From Actinomycetota bacterium (GTDB taxonomy: Bacteria > Actinomycetota > Actinomycetes > Nanopelagicales > Nanopelagicaceae), in NCBI GenBank assembly GCA_009924185.1, contig RFSC01000001.1, positions 1 through 45,041 of the forward strand: DNA of 45,041 nt, given 5' to 3'. The position numbers and the translations under genes are program-made. Of this stretch, positions 31,689 through 40,686 are shown one piece after another; within the stretch, counting starts at the first letter, position 1; every line of letters starts with the position of its first letter. Under the pieces are notes generated by a model that was given only the letters and a program-made list of their open reading frames with translations, searched no databases and had not been told where the DNA came from.

Positions 31689-34367
31689 AGCCCCGTGGCA
31701 ACGTTTATATTTTTTGCCAGAGCCACATGGACAAGGTGCGTTGCGTGAGGTTCCTCCATCACTTCCTGCACCACTAGCGGACGCAGCTTCACCAGTTTCA
31801 CTCGGGGCGGAGTAACGCAAAGCCTGATTCTGTGTTGGTTGGGCTACACCTTTAGCTTCTACCTGTTGGTTTTCAATCTTCACCTCAACGTTGAATAGGA
31901 AACCAACCATCTCCTCTTTAATGGCATCCATCATCGCGGCAAATAACTCATATCCCTCTTTTTGATACTCAACAAGTGGATCGCGTTGCGCCATTGCTCG
32001 CAGGCCAATTCCCTCTTGCAGATAATCCATCTCATAGAGGTGCTCGCGCCATTTACGATCAAGTACGGAAAGCAAAATCTTGCGCTCTAAATCTCTAGTT
32101 ACTTCTGAACCGAGCTCTTGCTCTCTCTTCTCATATGCAGCGAAAATGTCATCGATAATTCTTTGAGCTAGATACTCAGAATCCAAACCAGAACGTCCGC
32201 CTGCTTCACTTTCTAACTCTTGTACAGTGAAGGAGATGGGGTAGGTTGATTTCAGAACGGTCCATAGTTGTTCTAGATCCCATTCCTCTGGGAAACCTTC
32301 GCTGGTCGCCGCAGAAACATATCCCCGGATGGTGTCTGCGATAAATGTGGAAACTTGTTCCTTGATATCGGCACCTTCAAGAACTTCGCGGCGTTCACGA
32401 TAAATAACCTCACGCTGACGGTTCATTACATCGTCATACTTCAAAACATTCTTACGCATCTCGAAGTTTTGCGCCTCCACCTGAGTCTGCGCAGATTTAA
32501 TGGCGTTGGAGACCATTTTGGACTCGATTGGAGTGTCTTCAGGAATGCCTGCTGCATTTAGAAAACGCTCAACTAATGCTGAATTGAAGCGACGCATTAA
32601 CTCATCTTGGAGAGAGAGATAGAAACGTGATTCACCTGGATCGCCTTGACGACCAGAACGACCTCTTAGCTGATTATCAATACGACGTGATTCATGGCGT
32701 TCGGTACCTAATACATAAAGGCCACCAAGAGCTACTACCTCATCATGTCCCTTAGCAACCGCTGCCTTTTGCTTGGCTAACTCTGCGGGCCAAAGTGATT
32801 CGTACTGCTCTGGGTTGTCGACCGGAGATATTCCCTGACGTTGCAATTCGAAATCCGCCATGAACTCAGGGTTTCCGCCCAACATGATGTCAGTTCCGCG
32901 GCCTGCCATATTGGTGGCAACTGTTACCGCTCCGGCTGTACCGGCTCTAGCGATAATCGCAGCTTCACGTTCATGTTGCTTCGCATTTAAAACTTCATGA
33001 GGAATTCCCTTGCGGCGTAAAGTTTGGGATAACACCTCAGATTTTTCTACGCTAACAGTTCCGACTAGAACTGGCTGACCTTTACGATGACGCTCAACAA
33101 TGTCATTGGCAACCGCCTCAAATTTCGCGGTTTCGGTCTTATAAACCAGATCAGATTGATCTACACGTTGCATACTCTTATTGGTTGGAATTGGAATTAC
33201 ACCCAACTTGTAAATCTGAAGAAACTCAGCCGCCTCAGTCATAGCGGTACCGGTCATTCCTGACAACTTGTCATACAAGCGGAAGTAGTTTTGCAAAGTA
33301 ATCGTAGCCAGGGTTTGGTTTTCATCTTTGATCTCAACCCGCTCTTTGGCCTCAAGGGCTTGATGCAAACCTTCGCTGTAACGTCTTCCTGACAAAACGC
33401 GACCAGTGTGTTCATCGACAATTAGAAGTTCGCCATTCATAATCACATAATCGCGATCCTTCTTGAATAATTCCTTGGCCTTAAGGGCATTATTCAAATA
33501 GCCAATCATTGGGGTATTTACTGATTCGTATAGATTTTCAATGCCTAGTAGCTCTTCAACTTTGGTTACGCCGGCGTCGAGAATTCCTGTGTTTCGCTTC
33601 TTCTCATCGACCTCATAATGCTCACCACGAACTAGGCGATCCGCTACCTTGGCAAACTCGACGTACCACTTGGTCGGCTTATCTGCCGGACCACTAATGA
33701 TTAGCGGAGTACGGGCCTCGTCAATCAAAATTGAATCTACTTCATCAACAATGGCGAAGTTGTGTTCGCGCTGTACGCAATCCACCAAATTCCAAGCCAT
33801 GTTGTCACGCAAATAATCAAAACCAAACTCATTATTTGTGCCGTAGGTAATGTCAGCGGCATATTGCATTCGACGCTCTGCTGGAGTCATCGATGCCAAA
33901 ATGACACCGACCTTCAAACCTAGAAAACGATGAATACGTCCCATCCACTCGCTATCACGCTCTGCCAAGTAATCATTTGTGGTGACAATATGAACGCCTA
34001 ATCCAGTAAGTGCATTTAGATATGAAGGGAGTGTTGCGACCAAGGTCTTTCCCTCACCGGTACGCATTTCGGCGATATTGCCACGGTGCAATGCAGCACC
34101 ACCCATGATTTGAACATCGTAATGGCGTTGACCCAAAGTTCTTTTTGAGGCTTCTCTGACGACGGCAAAGGCCTCAGGAAGAATGTCATCTAAATCCTCA
34201 CCCTGCTCAAGACGGTCTTTGAATTTATCGGTCATTGAGCGCAACTGCTCATCACTCATTGCAGCAAAAGTAACTTCATGCGAGTTAACTTCTACAACAA
34301 TCTTCTCGAGTTGCTTCAAAGCCCGACCTTCGCCAGCGCGAAGAATCTTGTCCAGAATTGCGACCAC
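31683..34367 (-). CDS. secA: Protein translocase ATPase SecA
   Basis: 894 residues. Walker A MRTGEGKTLVATLP with Lys107, the DEVDSILIDEARTPLIISG Walker B region, the preprotein cross-linking domain, GRGTDIMLGG and LRGRSGRQGDPG of the second nucleotide-binding fold, the helical scaffold, and a C-terminal SEC-C zinc motif (Cys879, Cys881, Cys890, His891). It drives Sec-dependent export through SecYEG. It is the housekeeping SecA1 type. The start is GTG 34367 with GGAAGG about 8 nt upstream. Confidence 0.97.
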   Translation of the reverse strand: MVAILDKILRAGEGRALKQLEKIVVEVNSHEVTFAAMSDEQLRSMTDKFKDRLEQGEDLDDILPEAFAVVREASKRTLGQRHYDVQIMGGAALHRGNIAEMRTGEGKTLVATLPSYLNALTGLGVHIVTTNDYLAERDSEWMGRIHRFLGLKVGVILASMTPAERRMQYAADITYGTNNEFGFDYLRDNMAWNLVDCVQREHNFAIVDEVDSILIDEARTPLIISGPADKPTKWYVEFAKVADRLVRGEHYEVDEKKRNTGILDAGVTKVEELLGIENLYESVNTPMIGYLNNALKAKELFKKDRDYVIMNGELLIVDEHTGRVLSGRRYSEGLHQALEAKERVEIKDENQTLATITLQNYFRLYDKLSGMTGTAMTEAAEFLQIYKLGVIPIPTNKSMQRVDQSDLVYKTETAKFEAVANDIVERHRKGQPVLVGTVSVEKSEVLSQTLRRKGIPHEVLNAKQHEREAAIIARAGTAGAVTVATNMAGRGTDIMLGGNPEFMADFELQRQGISPVDNPEQYESLWPAELAKQKAAVAKGHDEVVALGGLYVLGTERHESRRIDNQLRGRSGRQGDPGESRFYLSLQDELMRRFNSALVERFLNAAGIPEDTPIESKMVSNAIKSAQTQVEAQNFEMRKNVLKYDDVMNRQREVIYRERREVLEGADIKEQVSTFIADTIRGYVSAATSEGFPEEWDLEQLWTVLKSTYPISFTVQELESEAGGRSGLDSEYLAQRIIDDIFAAYEKREQELGSEVTRDLERKILLSVLDRKWREHLYEMDYLQEGIGLRAMAQRDPLVEYQKEGYELFAAMMDAIKEEMVGFLFNVEVKIENQQVEAKGVAQPTQNQALRYSAPSETGEAASASGAGSDGGTSRNAPCPCGSGKKYKRCHGAS

Positions 34368-34412
34368 GTGTCAGCCTTCCATGGGTTGTTTCAAGGTAGG
34401 TTCCTTATGGGC

Positions 34413-35114
34413 CTATCGTATTAGTAGGTGGTGGGCTGATGCACATGCGGTTGCTGCGCCCAAAATTGTCATTTTTCTCTCTCTAAGGGTGGATTCGGCG
34501 CTCAGAAGTGTGGCACCTGATGTAACTACATCATCGACCAAGATGATCTGCTTATCGGCCATTGCCATCAATTCTCGGTCACTTTTAAAGATCTTGAAAG
34601 CATCTCTTAAGTTGGCCTTTCTTTCTTCATAACTCAACTCTGATTGATCTTGAACTGATTTATGGTGCTTTAGCAGCTCTATCCATTGCACGCCTGTAAA
34701 GCCTTTGCGTTTCAATTGACTGGTTGAGATTTCCAAAATTGGGTGCAGAAAGGAACCACCTCTTCTGCGAATTGCTCTTCTAGTAGATGGAATCGGAACT
34801 AGAACACAATCATTTAAATCAACCATTTCGCCCCATGAAACAATTGAGCGCGTTAACGCATTTGCCATTAGCTTCTGTGCAATTCTCAAACCATCTTCTT
34901 TTGCCTTCAGTACGACGCTTGATACATCGGCGCTATACGGAACTGTTGAATAGATCTCTAAACTCTTGATTGCAAACCTGGTGGGAGTTGAATGCCAGGG
35001 CACCGCGCAATCCCGGCAAATAGCTACAGACTCTTTTTCGCAAATCAAACACAGTTCTGGAAAAACTAAAGAACGCAGACCTTCAGTAATCTCCCTTAAG
35101 TTTTCCAAAATCAT
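34413..35114 (-). CDS. comFC: ComF family phosphoribosyltransferase-like protein
   Basis: 233 residues. A four-Cys zinc finger near the N terminus (LCLICEK...AICRDC) followed by a type I phosphoribosyltransferase fold with the PRPP loop QIILVDDVVTSGATLLSAE near 190. This is the ComFC/GntX architecture, linked to natural transformation in competent bacteria but widespread in others. It lies between mtrB and secA as in mycobacteria (Rv3242c position). There is no com operon nearby. Confidence 0.82.
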   Translation of the reverse strand: MILENLREITEGLRSLVFPELCLICEKESVAICRDCAVPWHSTPTRFAIKSLEIYSTVPYSADVSSVVLKAKEDGLRIAQKLMANALTRSIVSWGEMVDLNDCVLVPIPSTRRAIRRRGGSFLHPILEISTSQLKRKGFTGVQWIELLKHHKSVQDQSELSYEERKANLRDAFKIFKSDRELMAMADKQIILVDDVVTSGATLLSAESTLRERKMTILGAATACASAHHLLIR

Positions 35115-35155
35115 AGGAAGGGATTTGATAATAGATCATTAGGTTGACCCTGGAA

Positions 35156-36730
35156 TCAGGATAACTTTGTGGGAATCTCTGATGTGGGAATCTCGGACGC
35201 GGGAATCTCTGAAAGTGGAAACTCCGCAAATGATGAACCACTTATCTTTGGCAAAGTGAGCACAAAGTTAGAACCCTTGCCTAGTTCTCCCCAAACCTTA
35301 ATCACTCCGCCATGCAGCGAGGCATCCTCTTTGGCAATCGCTAATCCCAAACCAGTGCCACCTCTCTCGCGGGAGCGTGAAGGATCAGCGCGCCAGAAAC
35401 GATCAAACACCCGCTCAATCTGCGACTCAGTTAGTCCAACCCCATAATCGCGAACAGAAATCGAGACCGCTGCCTCATTTTCATTAATCGTGACATGAAT
35501 CGGCTTGCCCTCTGAGTGATCAATTGCATTTGCCAACAGATTTCGCATGATTCTCTCTAAGCGTCTGGAGTCAGCCTCCAAGATGACTGGTTTTTCAGGA
35601 CAGCTGAGATGAAACTGCGTAGCTTTCTCTTTTGATGAAATTCCCAAATCATCAACACATCTTCGAACTAGCGAGGTAGCATCGACTTGATCCAATGAAA
35701 GTGTCGCTACTTGAGCATCAAATCTACTAACTTCGAGCAGATCAGATAGCAGATTTTCAAACCTATCAATTTGAGAGACCAGTAATTCGCTGCTACGGGA
35801 AATGTTTGGATCAAAGCCATCCTTTGCCGAGTGAATAACATCAGAGGCCATTCTGATTGTAGTTAATGGCGTGCGCAGCTCATGAGAAACATCAGAGACA
35901 AATCTCTGTTGAAGGCGGGAGAGATTTTCTAGTCGCGAAATTTGTTGTTCGAGGGTGTCAGCCATTTCATTAAAGGCCTGACCTAGTCGGGCAACTTCAT
36001 CCTCTCCCCTAACCTCCATGCGTTTTAATAGATCGCCAGAGGTGAGCTGCTCTGCGATTTCAGCGGCATACTTAACCGGCCTGATAACTTGCCGTAAAAC
36101 TACAGAGGCGACAATCATGATGAGTGCAATAAGTAGTAAACCGGTGCCCCACATCGAGCGACCAATTAGATCAATGGTGCGCTGTTGAGCATCAAAACCG
36201 AAAAGCACATACATTTCATATTTGCCAACATTTGGTAGCGATAACTGTCTGCCAATCACCACACCATTTAAAGTTTCACCGTTTACATAAACTAGTTTGG
36301 TTTTTCGCCAAATCAGTTGATCACTGCCACGGACTTTCTCCCTAAAACTTGGTGGGATAGAACTAGGCTCTAAGAAGTTTGAAGTGGAGATCGCAGGTAT
36401 GCCACGGATCTCTCGATCGGCGCTCTGAAGCAAGGCGACCTCACGCCCAGACTCCTTCGCACTTAAGTTGCTGGAGTTAACAATCTCTGAAATCAACAAC
36501 TTATAATCATTTGCAGAGCTAACCCCCGAGACTATAAATCGGTAATCCGCATATTGGATGGCAGATTGAGCCTCAGAAATAGAAGCAGTTACCTTCTCAT
36601 CAATAATGCCGTCAGAGATGCGGCCATACAGATTTGAACCAAGAAAATAGATGATTGCGATTGAGATTAAGCCCGAAATTGTAAAAACTCTGCGGAAAAG
36701 TGATCTGCGAAAGAAGCTGGTTACTAACAC
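35156..36730 (-). CDS. mtrB: MtrB sensor histidine kinase
   Basis: 524 residues. Two membrane helices (about 12-30 and 196-214) flank an extracytoplasmic sensor domain of about 165 residues. HAMP domain at about 215-268, HisKA with VSDVSHELRTPLTTIRMASD where His283 is phosphorylated, then HATPase (LLANAIDHS, VRDYGVGL, GGTGLGLAIAKE). It responds to envelope or osmotic state and phosphorylates MtrA, encoded 17 nt upstream. The C terminus ends in a tandem repeat tail, (L/A/T)SEIP three times preceded by a degenerate AEFP copy, not found in family members I know. Confidence 0.93.
   Translation of the reverse strand: MLVTSFFRRSLFRRVFTISGLISIAIIYFLGSNLYGRISDGIIDEKVTASISEAQSAIQYADYRFIVSGVSSANDYKLLISEIVNSSNLSAKESGREVALLQSADREIRGIPAISTSNFLEPSSIPPSFREKVRGSDQLIWRKTKLVYVNGETLNGVVIGRQLSLPNVGKYEMYVLFGFDAQQRTIDLIGRSMWGTGLLLIALIMIVASVVLRQVIRPVKYAAEIAEQLTSGDLLKRMEVRGEDEVARLGQAFNEMADTLEQQISRLENLSRLQQRFVSDVSHELRTPLTTIRMASDVIHSAKDGFDPNISRSSELLVSQIDRFENLLSDLLEVSRFDAQVATLSLDQVDATSLVRRCVDDLGISSKEKATQFHLSCPEKPVILEADSRRLERIMRNLLANAIDHSEGKPIHVTINENEAAVSISVRDYGVGLTESQIERVFDRFWRADPSRSRERGGTGLGLAIAKEDASLHGGVIKVWGELGKGSNFVLTLPKISGSSFAEFPLSEIPASEIPTSEIPTKLS
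35171..35230. repeat. 15-bp tandem repeat at the 3' end of mtrB
   Basis: Four imperfect units of 15 bp at 35171-35185, 35186-35200, 35201-35215 and 35216-35230, with the core GGGAATCTC. In frame they encode repeated SEIP pentapeptides near the MtrB C terminus. Because the unit is a multiple of three, copy changes would keep the frame. Confidence 0.85.
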
Positions 36731-36747
36731 GGAAATGCGGTTCCAAA

Positions 36748-37437
36748 TCAGCTTCTGTGGCCTGTTGTGCCCGCTTTGTAACCTATGCCTCGAACTGTAT
36801 TAATGATTGTGGGATTTTCAGGATCATGTTCGATTTTGGCCCGCAATCTCTGGACGTGAACATTCACCAATCTAGTGTCAGTTGAATGTCTATATCCCCA
36901 AACTTCACCTAATAAAGCCTCTCGGGTAAACACTCGACCAGGTTCTTTAGCGAGAGCAACAAGTAGATCAAACTCTAAACGGGTTAGCGGGATCTCTTTT
37001 CCGCCCCGGGTAACGGTGTGCTCGACGATATCGATTGCTAGATCACCAATTGTTAAATTGCTAGAGATTTCTCCGCCAGCACGACGCAACCTGGTTCTAA
37101 TTCTGGCTACTAATTCAGATGGTTTGAATGGCTTGACCATGTAATCATCGGCGCCAGCTTCTAGCCCCTTAACGATGTCATGGGTATCGCTTTTCGCGGT
37201 CAGCATCACGATAGGAACACGTACCGATTGTTTGCGAATCTGTTTGCAAACCTCGATGCCATCCATGCCCGGCAACATAATGTCCAACAAAACTAAATCA
37301 GGTGGATTGTTACGAAAAACCTCAACTGCTTCATCACCCCGACTTACTAGATCAACCTCAATGCCCACACCATTTAAGACAATGCCAAGCATCTCAGCTA
37401 GATCTTGGTCGTCATCGACGACCATAACCGAGGTCAT
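36748..37437 (-). CDS. mtrA: MtrA response regulator
   Basis: 229 residues. OmpR/PhoB-type: receiver domain with acidic pocket VDDDQD and phospho-acceptor Asp52 in LVLLDIMLPGMDG, LTAKS and the Lys in VKPFKP; winged-helix DNA-binding domain (LTRLEFDLLVALAKEPGRVFTREALLGEVWGY, RLVNVHVQRLRAKIE, VRGIGYKAG). In mycobacteria MtrA controls cell division, wall metabolism and dnaA. It starts on the ahcY stop (TAATG), so it is translationally coupled to ahcY, as the mycobacterial order sahH-tmk-mtrA predicts, but with tmk lost. Confidence 0.95.
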   Translation of the reverse strand: MTSVMVVDDDQDLAEMLGIVLNGVGIEVDLVSRGDEAVEVFRNNPPDLVLLDIMLPGMDGIEVCKQIRKQSVRVPIVMLTAKSDTHDIVKGLEAGADDYMVKPFKPSELVARIRTRLRRAGGEISSNLTIGDLAIDIVEHTVTRGGKEIPLTRLEFDLLVALAKEPGRVFTREALLGEVWGYRHSTDTRLVNVHVQRLRAKIEHDPENPTIINTVRGIGYKAGTTGHRS

Positions 37438-38717
37438 TAGCTGCCGTGCTTCCAGGAGTTCAAGTACTCAACCTGGATTGGAGTCAAAGTATCAATCTTT
37501 GCACCCATGCTCTTTAGCTTTAATGAAGCAACTTCTTTATCAATCTCGGTTGGAACGTAATGCACACCTGGGGTTAAGTTCTTAGCATTTTTTACCAACC
37601 ACTCTGCGGTCAGAGCCTGATCAGCAAATGACATATCCATAACGACAGCGGGATGACCCTCGGCTGCGCCGAGATTCACCAATCTGCCTTCAGCAATGAG
37701 TAGTAAACGATTGCCATTTGAAAGCACATACTCATCGGTTTGATGACGAATTCGAGGATTCTTCTTGGTGTTTTTCTCTAGCCATGCCACATCGATTTCA
37801 ATATCAAAATGGCCAGCGTTAGCCAAGATTGCACCATCTTTCATGACGGCAAAATGTTCAGCGGTCAAAACGGTACGGTTTCCAGTCACAGTTACAAATA
37901 CATCACCAATTTTGGCCGCATCAAGCATTGGCATAACTCGGTAACCCTGCATCAGAGCATCTAGTGCCTTGGTTGGGTCAATCTCTGTAATTACAACATC
38001 TGCTCCCATGCCGCGAGCACGTTCTGCAACACCTTTACCGCAGTATCCAAAGCCGCCAACAACAAATACCTTTCCGCCGAGTAGTTGGTTGGTCGCACGG
38101 AAAATGGCATCAACTGTTGACTGTCCGGTTCCATAGCGATTATCAAACATATGTTTGGTATCGGTGTCATTCACGGCAATCATCGGAAATGTCAGTGCGC
38201 CATCCTGTGCCATTTGTTGCAATCTGATTACACCTGTAGTTGTCTCTTCGCAACCGCCCGCGATATTCGGAAGTAATTCTTTGCGGGTTGTGTGCAAGGT
38301 ATTAACCAAGTCACAGCCATCATCAAATACTTGGTGTGGTTCGATATCTAATGCCGCATTAATGTGAGAGTAATAACCATCGCGATCTACGGCGTTGCGT
38401 GCAAATACGCTAATGCCATACTCATAAACCAAAGCTGCCGCTGTGTCATCTTGAGTTGAAAGTGGATTTGATGCGCATAGTGCAATCTCTGCACCTCCAG
38501 CCTTCAAAGCACGCATGAGATTGGCGGTTTCTGTGGTTACATGCATGCAGGCAGAAAATCTAATTCCAGTGAATGGCTTCTCTTTTTCAAATCTCTCACG
38601 GATCTGCGCTAGAACTGGCATGTTGCGCTCTGCCCACTCGATGCGCTTCTTGCCCTCTGCGGCGAGCGCTGGGTTTGCAATGTCATGTTTTGGCGTGGTT
38701 CCGGTAGCTAGATTCAC
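37437..38717 (-). CDS. ahcY: Adenosylhomocysteinase (S-adenosylhomocysteine hydrolase)
   Basis: 426 residues. The N-terminal substrate part has ACMHVTTETANLMRALKAGGAEIALCASNPLSTQDD; the NAD-binding fold is VVGGFGYCGKGVAERARGMGADVVITEIDP. The C terminus is PIQVEYLNSWKHGS, shorter than the KPDHYRY end of many homologues, which is common in the shorter archaeal/bacterial type. It splits SAH to adenosine and homocysteine, keeping methylation going. No SAH riboswitch is visible in the 41-nt gap to the mannomutase gene. Confidence 0.94.
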   Translation of the reverse strand: MNLATGTTPKHDIANPALAAEGKKRIEWAERNMPVLAQIRERFEKEKPFTGIRFSACMHVTTETANLMRALKAGGAEIALCASNPLSTQDDTAAALVYEYGISVFARNAVDRDGYYSHINAALDIEPHQVFDDGCDLVNTLHTTRKELLPNIAGGCEETTTGVIRLQQMAQDGALTFPMIAVNDTDTKHMFDNRYGTGQSTVDAIFRATNQLLGGKVFVVGGFGYCGKGVAERARGMGADVVITEIDPTKALDALMQGYRVMPMLDAAKIGDVFVTVTGNRTVLTAEHFAVMKDGAILANAGHFDIEIDVAWLEKNTKKNPRIRHQTDEYVLSNGNRLLLIAEGRLVNLGAAEGHPAVVMDMSFADQALTAEWLVKNAKNLTPGVHYVPTEIDKEVASLKLKSMGAKIDTLTPIQVEYLNSWKHGS

Positions 38718-38758
38718 TTGGCTAAATCCCCTTCGAGAGAGCTGATTTTTGGCCTAGT

Positions 38759-40174
38759 TTAGCGGTTTGTCATAAGCCGCAACACCAACTCTTGAAGCCT
38801 CAACATCTCGGACTCAGAGCGCGCCTCTACATTCAACCTTAACAGCGGCTCAGTATTTGAAGGGCGCACATTAAAGGACCAATCTGTCGTAGAGACTGTT
38901 AACCCATCTAAATCATCAAACCTGGTTGGTTCTTTAGAGCCAGTCACGGCTGGATCTGAGAACTGTTCTCGAATTTGTGCAATTGTCGTTAGTGGATCTG
39001 AAACTTGAGTGTTTATTTCACCACTTAGAAAGTATTTGTTGTACTTAAGCATCAACTCAGATAGTGGTGTTTGGGTCTCCAGAAGTGCGGCGATTGCATG
39101 TAACGCAGCCAGCATTCCCGAGTCAGCACACCAAAAATCCCTAAAATAAAAATGGCCCGAGTGTTCTCCGCCAAATACCGCTTCATTTTCAGCCATCATT
39201 TTCTTTATGTAGGAGTGTCCAACTCGACTCCTAAGTGGAATTCCACCATTATCCATAATCACATCAGGTACCGCCCGAGAACATATCAAGTTGTAAATTA
39301 CATGTGAACCCGGTGATTTCTTTAGCTCGCGTTCTGCAATGAGAGCAGTTAGAGCAGATGGTGACACCAATGCACCTTTTTCATCAACCAAGAAACATCT
39401 ATCCGCATCTCCATCAAAAGCTAAACCGATATCTGCTGACTTATCAATTACCAATTTTTGTAAGTCAACCAAGTTCTTGGCATCAATGGGATTGGCTTCG
39501 TGATTTGGAAAGGTTCCATCTAAATCAAAGTAAATTCCATCAACTTGTGCATTAATCTTTTGCATAACCGCAGGTGCAGTATGGCCACCCATTCCATTTC
39601 CAGCATCTATAGCAATCTTCAGCGGGCGACCCTTAAAGCTTTCATTGAAGGTGTTTTTGCCGAATAGAGAGAATAGGAAAGATACGTACTCGGGAAGCAG
39701 GTTACGTTGGGTTTCCTTGCCAACAGGGCGGTTAGGAATTGGGAAACCCTCTTGAAGTGAGCCCACAATCTGATCTTTGATCCAAAGTAAACCTGAATCC
39801 TGGCCAATCGGTTTCGCTCCGCTTTTGCACAATTTAACCCCGTTATAAGCCGCTGGATTATGACTCGCCGTGAACATGGCACCGGGAAGATTTAAATGAC
39901 CTGATGCGAAATAGAGCTGATCAGTTGATGACAAACCAATTCTTATTACATCTAGTCCTTGAGAGGTAACTCCATCAGAAAAGGCCGTTGCTAAATCTGG
40001 CGAGGAGGGACGCATATCTTCGCCCACAACAACTGTCGCAGGCTCCCGCTCTCGCTCTATGAACTTTGCAAATGCAATTCCAAGTGCAAAGGCAAAATCA
40101 ACTGAGAGTTCATCATCCACTAAGCCACGAATATCGTAAGCCTTGATTATCTTATTTAGAATTTCGAGGTTCAT
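38759..40174 (-). CDS. manB: Phosphomannomutase/phosphoglucomutase
   Basis: 471 residues, alpha-D-phosphohexomutase family. Phosphoserine loop TASHNPAAYNGVKL with Ser104, metal loop FDGDADRCFLV, sugar-specificity loop GGEHSGHFYFRDFW and phosphate-binding RPSNTEPLLRLNVEA. It interconverts mannose-1-phosphate and mannose-6-phosphate (and possibly glucose phosphates) for GDP-mannose and cell-envelope glycans. It follows the DUF3499 gene after 6 nt, as in mycobacteria. The manA and SIS-domain genes that follow it there are absent. Confidence 0.93.
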   Translation of the reverse strand: MNLEILNKIIKAYDIRGLVDDELSVDFAFALGIAFAKFIEREREPATVVVGEDMRPSSPDLATAFSDGVTSQGLDVIRIGLSSTDQLYFASGHLNLPGAMFTASHNPAAYNGVKLCKSGAKPIGQDSGLLWIKDQIVGSLQEGFPIPNRPVGKETQRNLLPEYVSFLFSLFGKNTFNESFKGRPLKIAIDAGNGMGGHTAPAVMQKINAQVDGIYFDLDGTFPNHEANPIDAKNLVDLQKLVIDKSADIGLAFDGDADRCFLVDEKGALVSPSALTALIAERELKKSPGSHVIYNLICSRAVPDVIMDNGGIPLRSRVGHSYIKKMMAENEAVFGGEHSGHFYFRDFWCADSGMLAALHAIAALLETQTPLSELMLKYNKYFLSGEINTQVSDPLTTIAQIREQFSDPAVTGSKEPTRFDDLDGLTVSTTDWSFNVRPSNTEPLLRLNVEARSESEMLRLQELVLRLMTNR

Positions 40175-40180
40175 TTAAAC

Positions 40181-40579
40181 TCAATCTTGATTTGGAATTG
40201 AACGAAGATGTCCTCTTCTGCCAATTTCGGGAGTTGCAGGTTGAGAGATGTTCTCTTGTTTTGCAACCTGGCGAATCGCTTCAGCAATCGCCAAAATGTC
40301 TTGTGTAGATTGCTTGAGTGTAGGGAGATCAGATTTATTATGAACAACACTCCAGCCCTTGGGAACCGTCAATTTCTCTGAGTGTTGTTCGCAAAGATCA
40401 TATGCGTGAGGCTCAACAAAGGTGGATAAAGGTGCCAACACCGCGCTGGACTCGGCGTAGATGTAGGTCAGTGTCATTACAGCATTTGCTAAGCATCCTG
40501 ATCTAGTGCAGCGTCGACCAACAACACTTGGAAGCTGCGATTTGCTTCGATTGGTTTCGGCACCATTGTTGCTGGTCAT
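40181..40579 (-). CDS. DUF3499 family protein
   Basis: 132 residues, soluble. The conserved part CTRSGCLANAVMTLTYIYAESSAVLAPLS and PHAYDLCEQHSEKLTVPKGWSVV has CxxxxC and CxxH pairs that suggest a small metal-binding domain. DUF3499 genes are confined to Actinobacteria and always lie near whiB2 and manB, as here. The function is unknown; the neighbourhood hints at envelope or division control. Confidence 0.85.
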   Translation of the reverse strand: MTSNNGAETNRSKSQLPSVVGRRCTRSGCLANAVMTLTYIYAESSAVLAPLSTFVEPHAYDLCEQHSEKLTVPKGWSVVHNKSDLPTLKQSTQDILAIAEAIRQVAKQENISQPATPEIGRRGHLRSIPNQD

Positions 40580-40686
40580 GGCGTGAGATTAGTCTGACAA
40601 TTGGGCAAAAAGATGGATTGGCGGGTTGCAATGTCGCACATTCTTAATTCTCTTAATTTGCTTGATTTGCGGGTTCATCGACTAAC

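Noticed and set aside
34375..34388. Three-codon upstream reading frame (ATG GAA GGC TGA) over the secA Shine-Dalgarno
   Set aside because: Too short to separate from chance; no evidence of translation.
38718..38758. SAH riboswitch upstream of ahcY
   Set aside because: The gap is only 41 nt and contains no recognisable aptamer.
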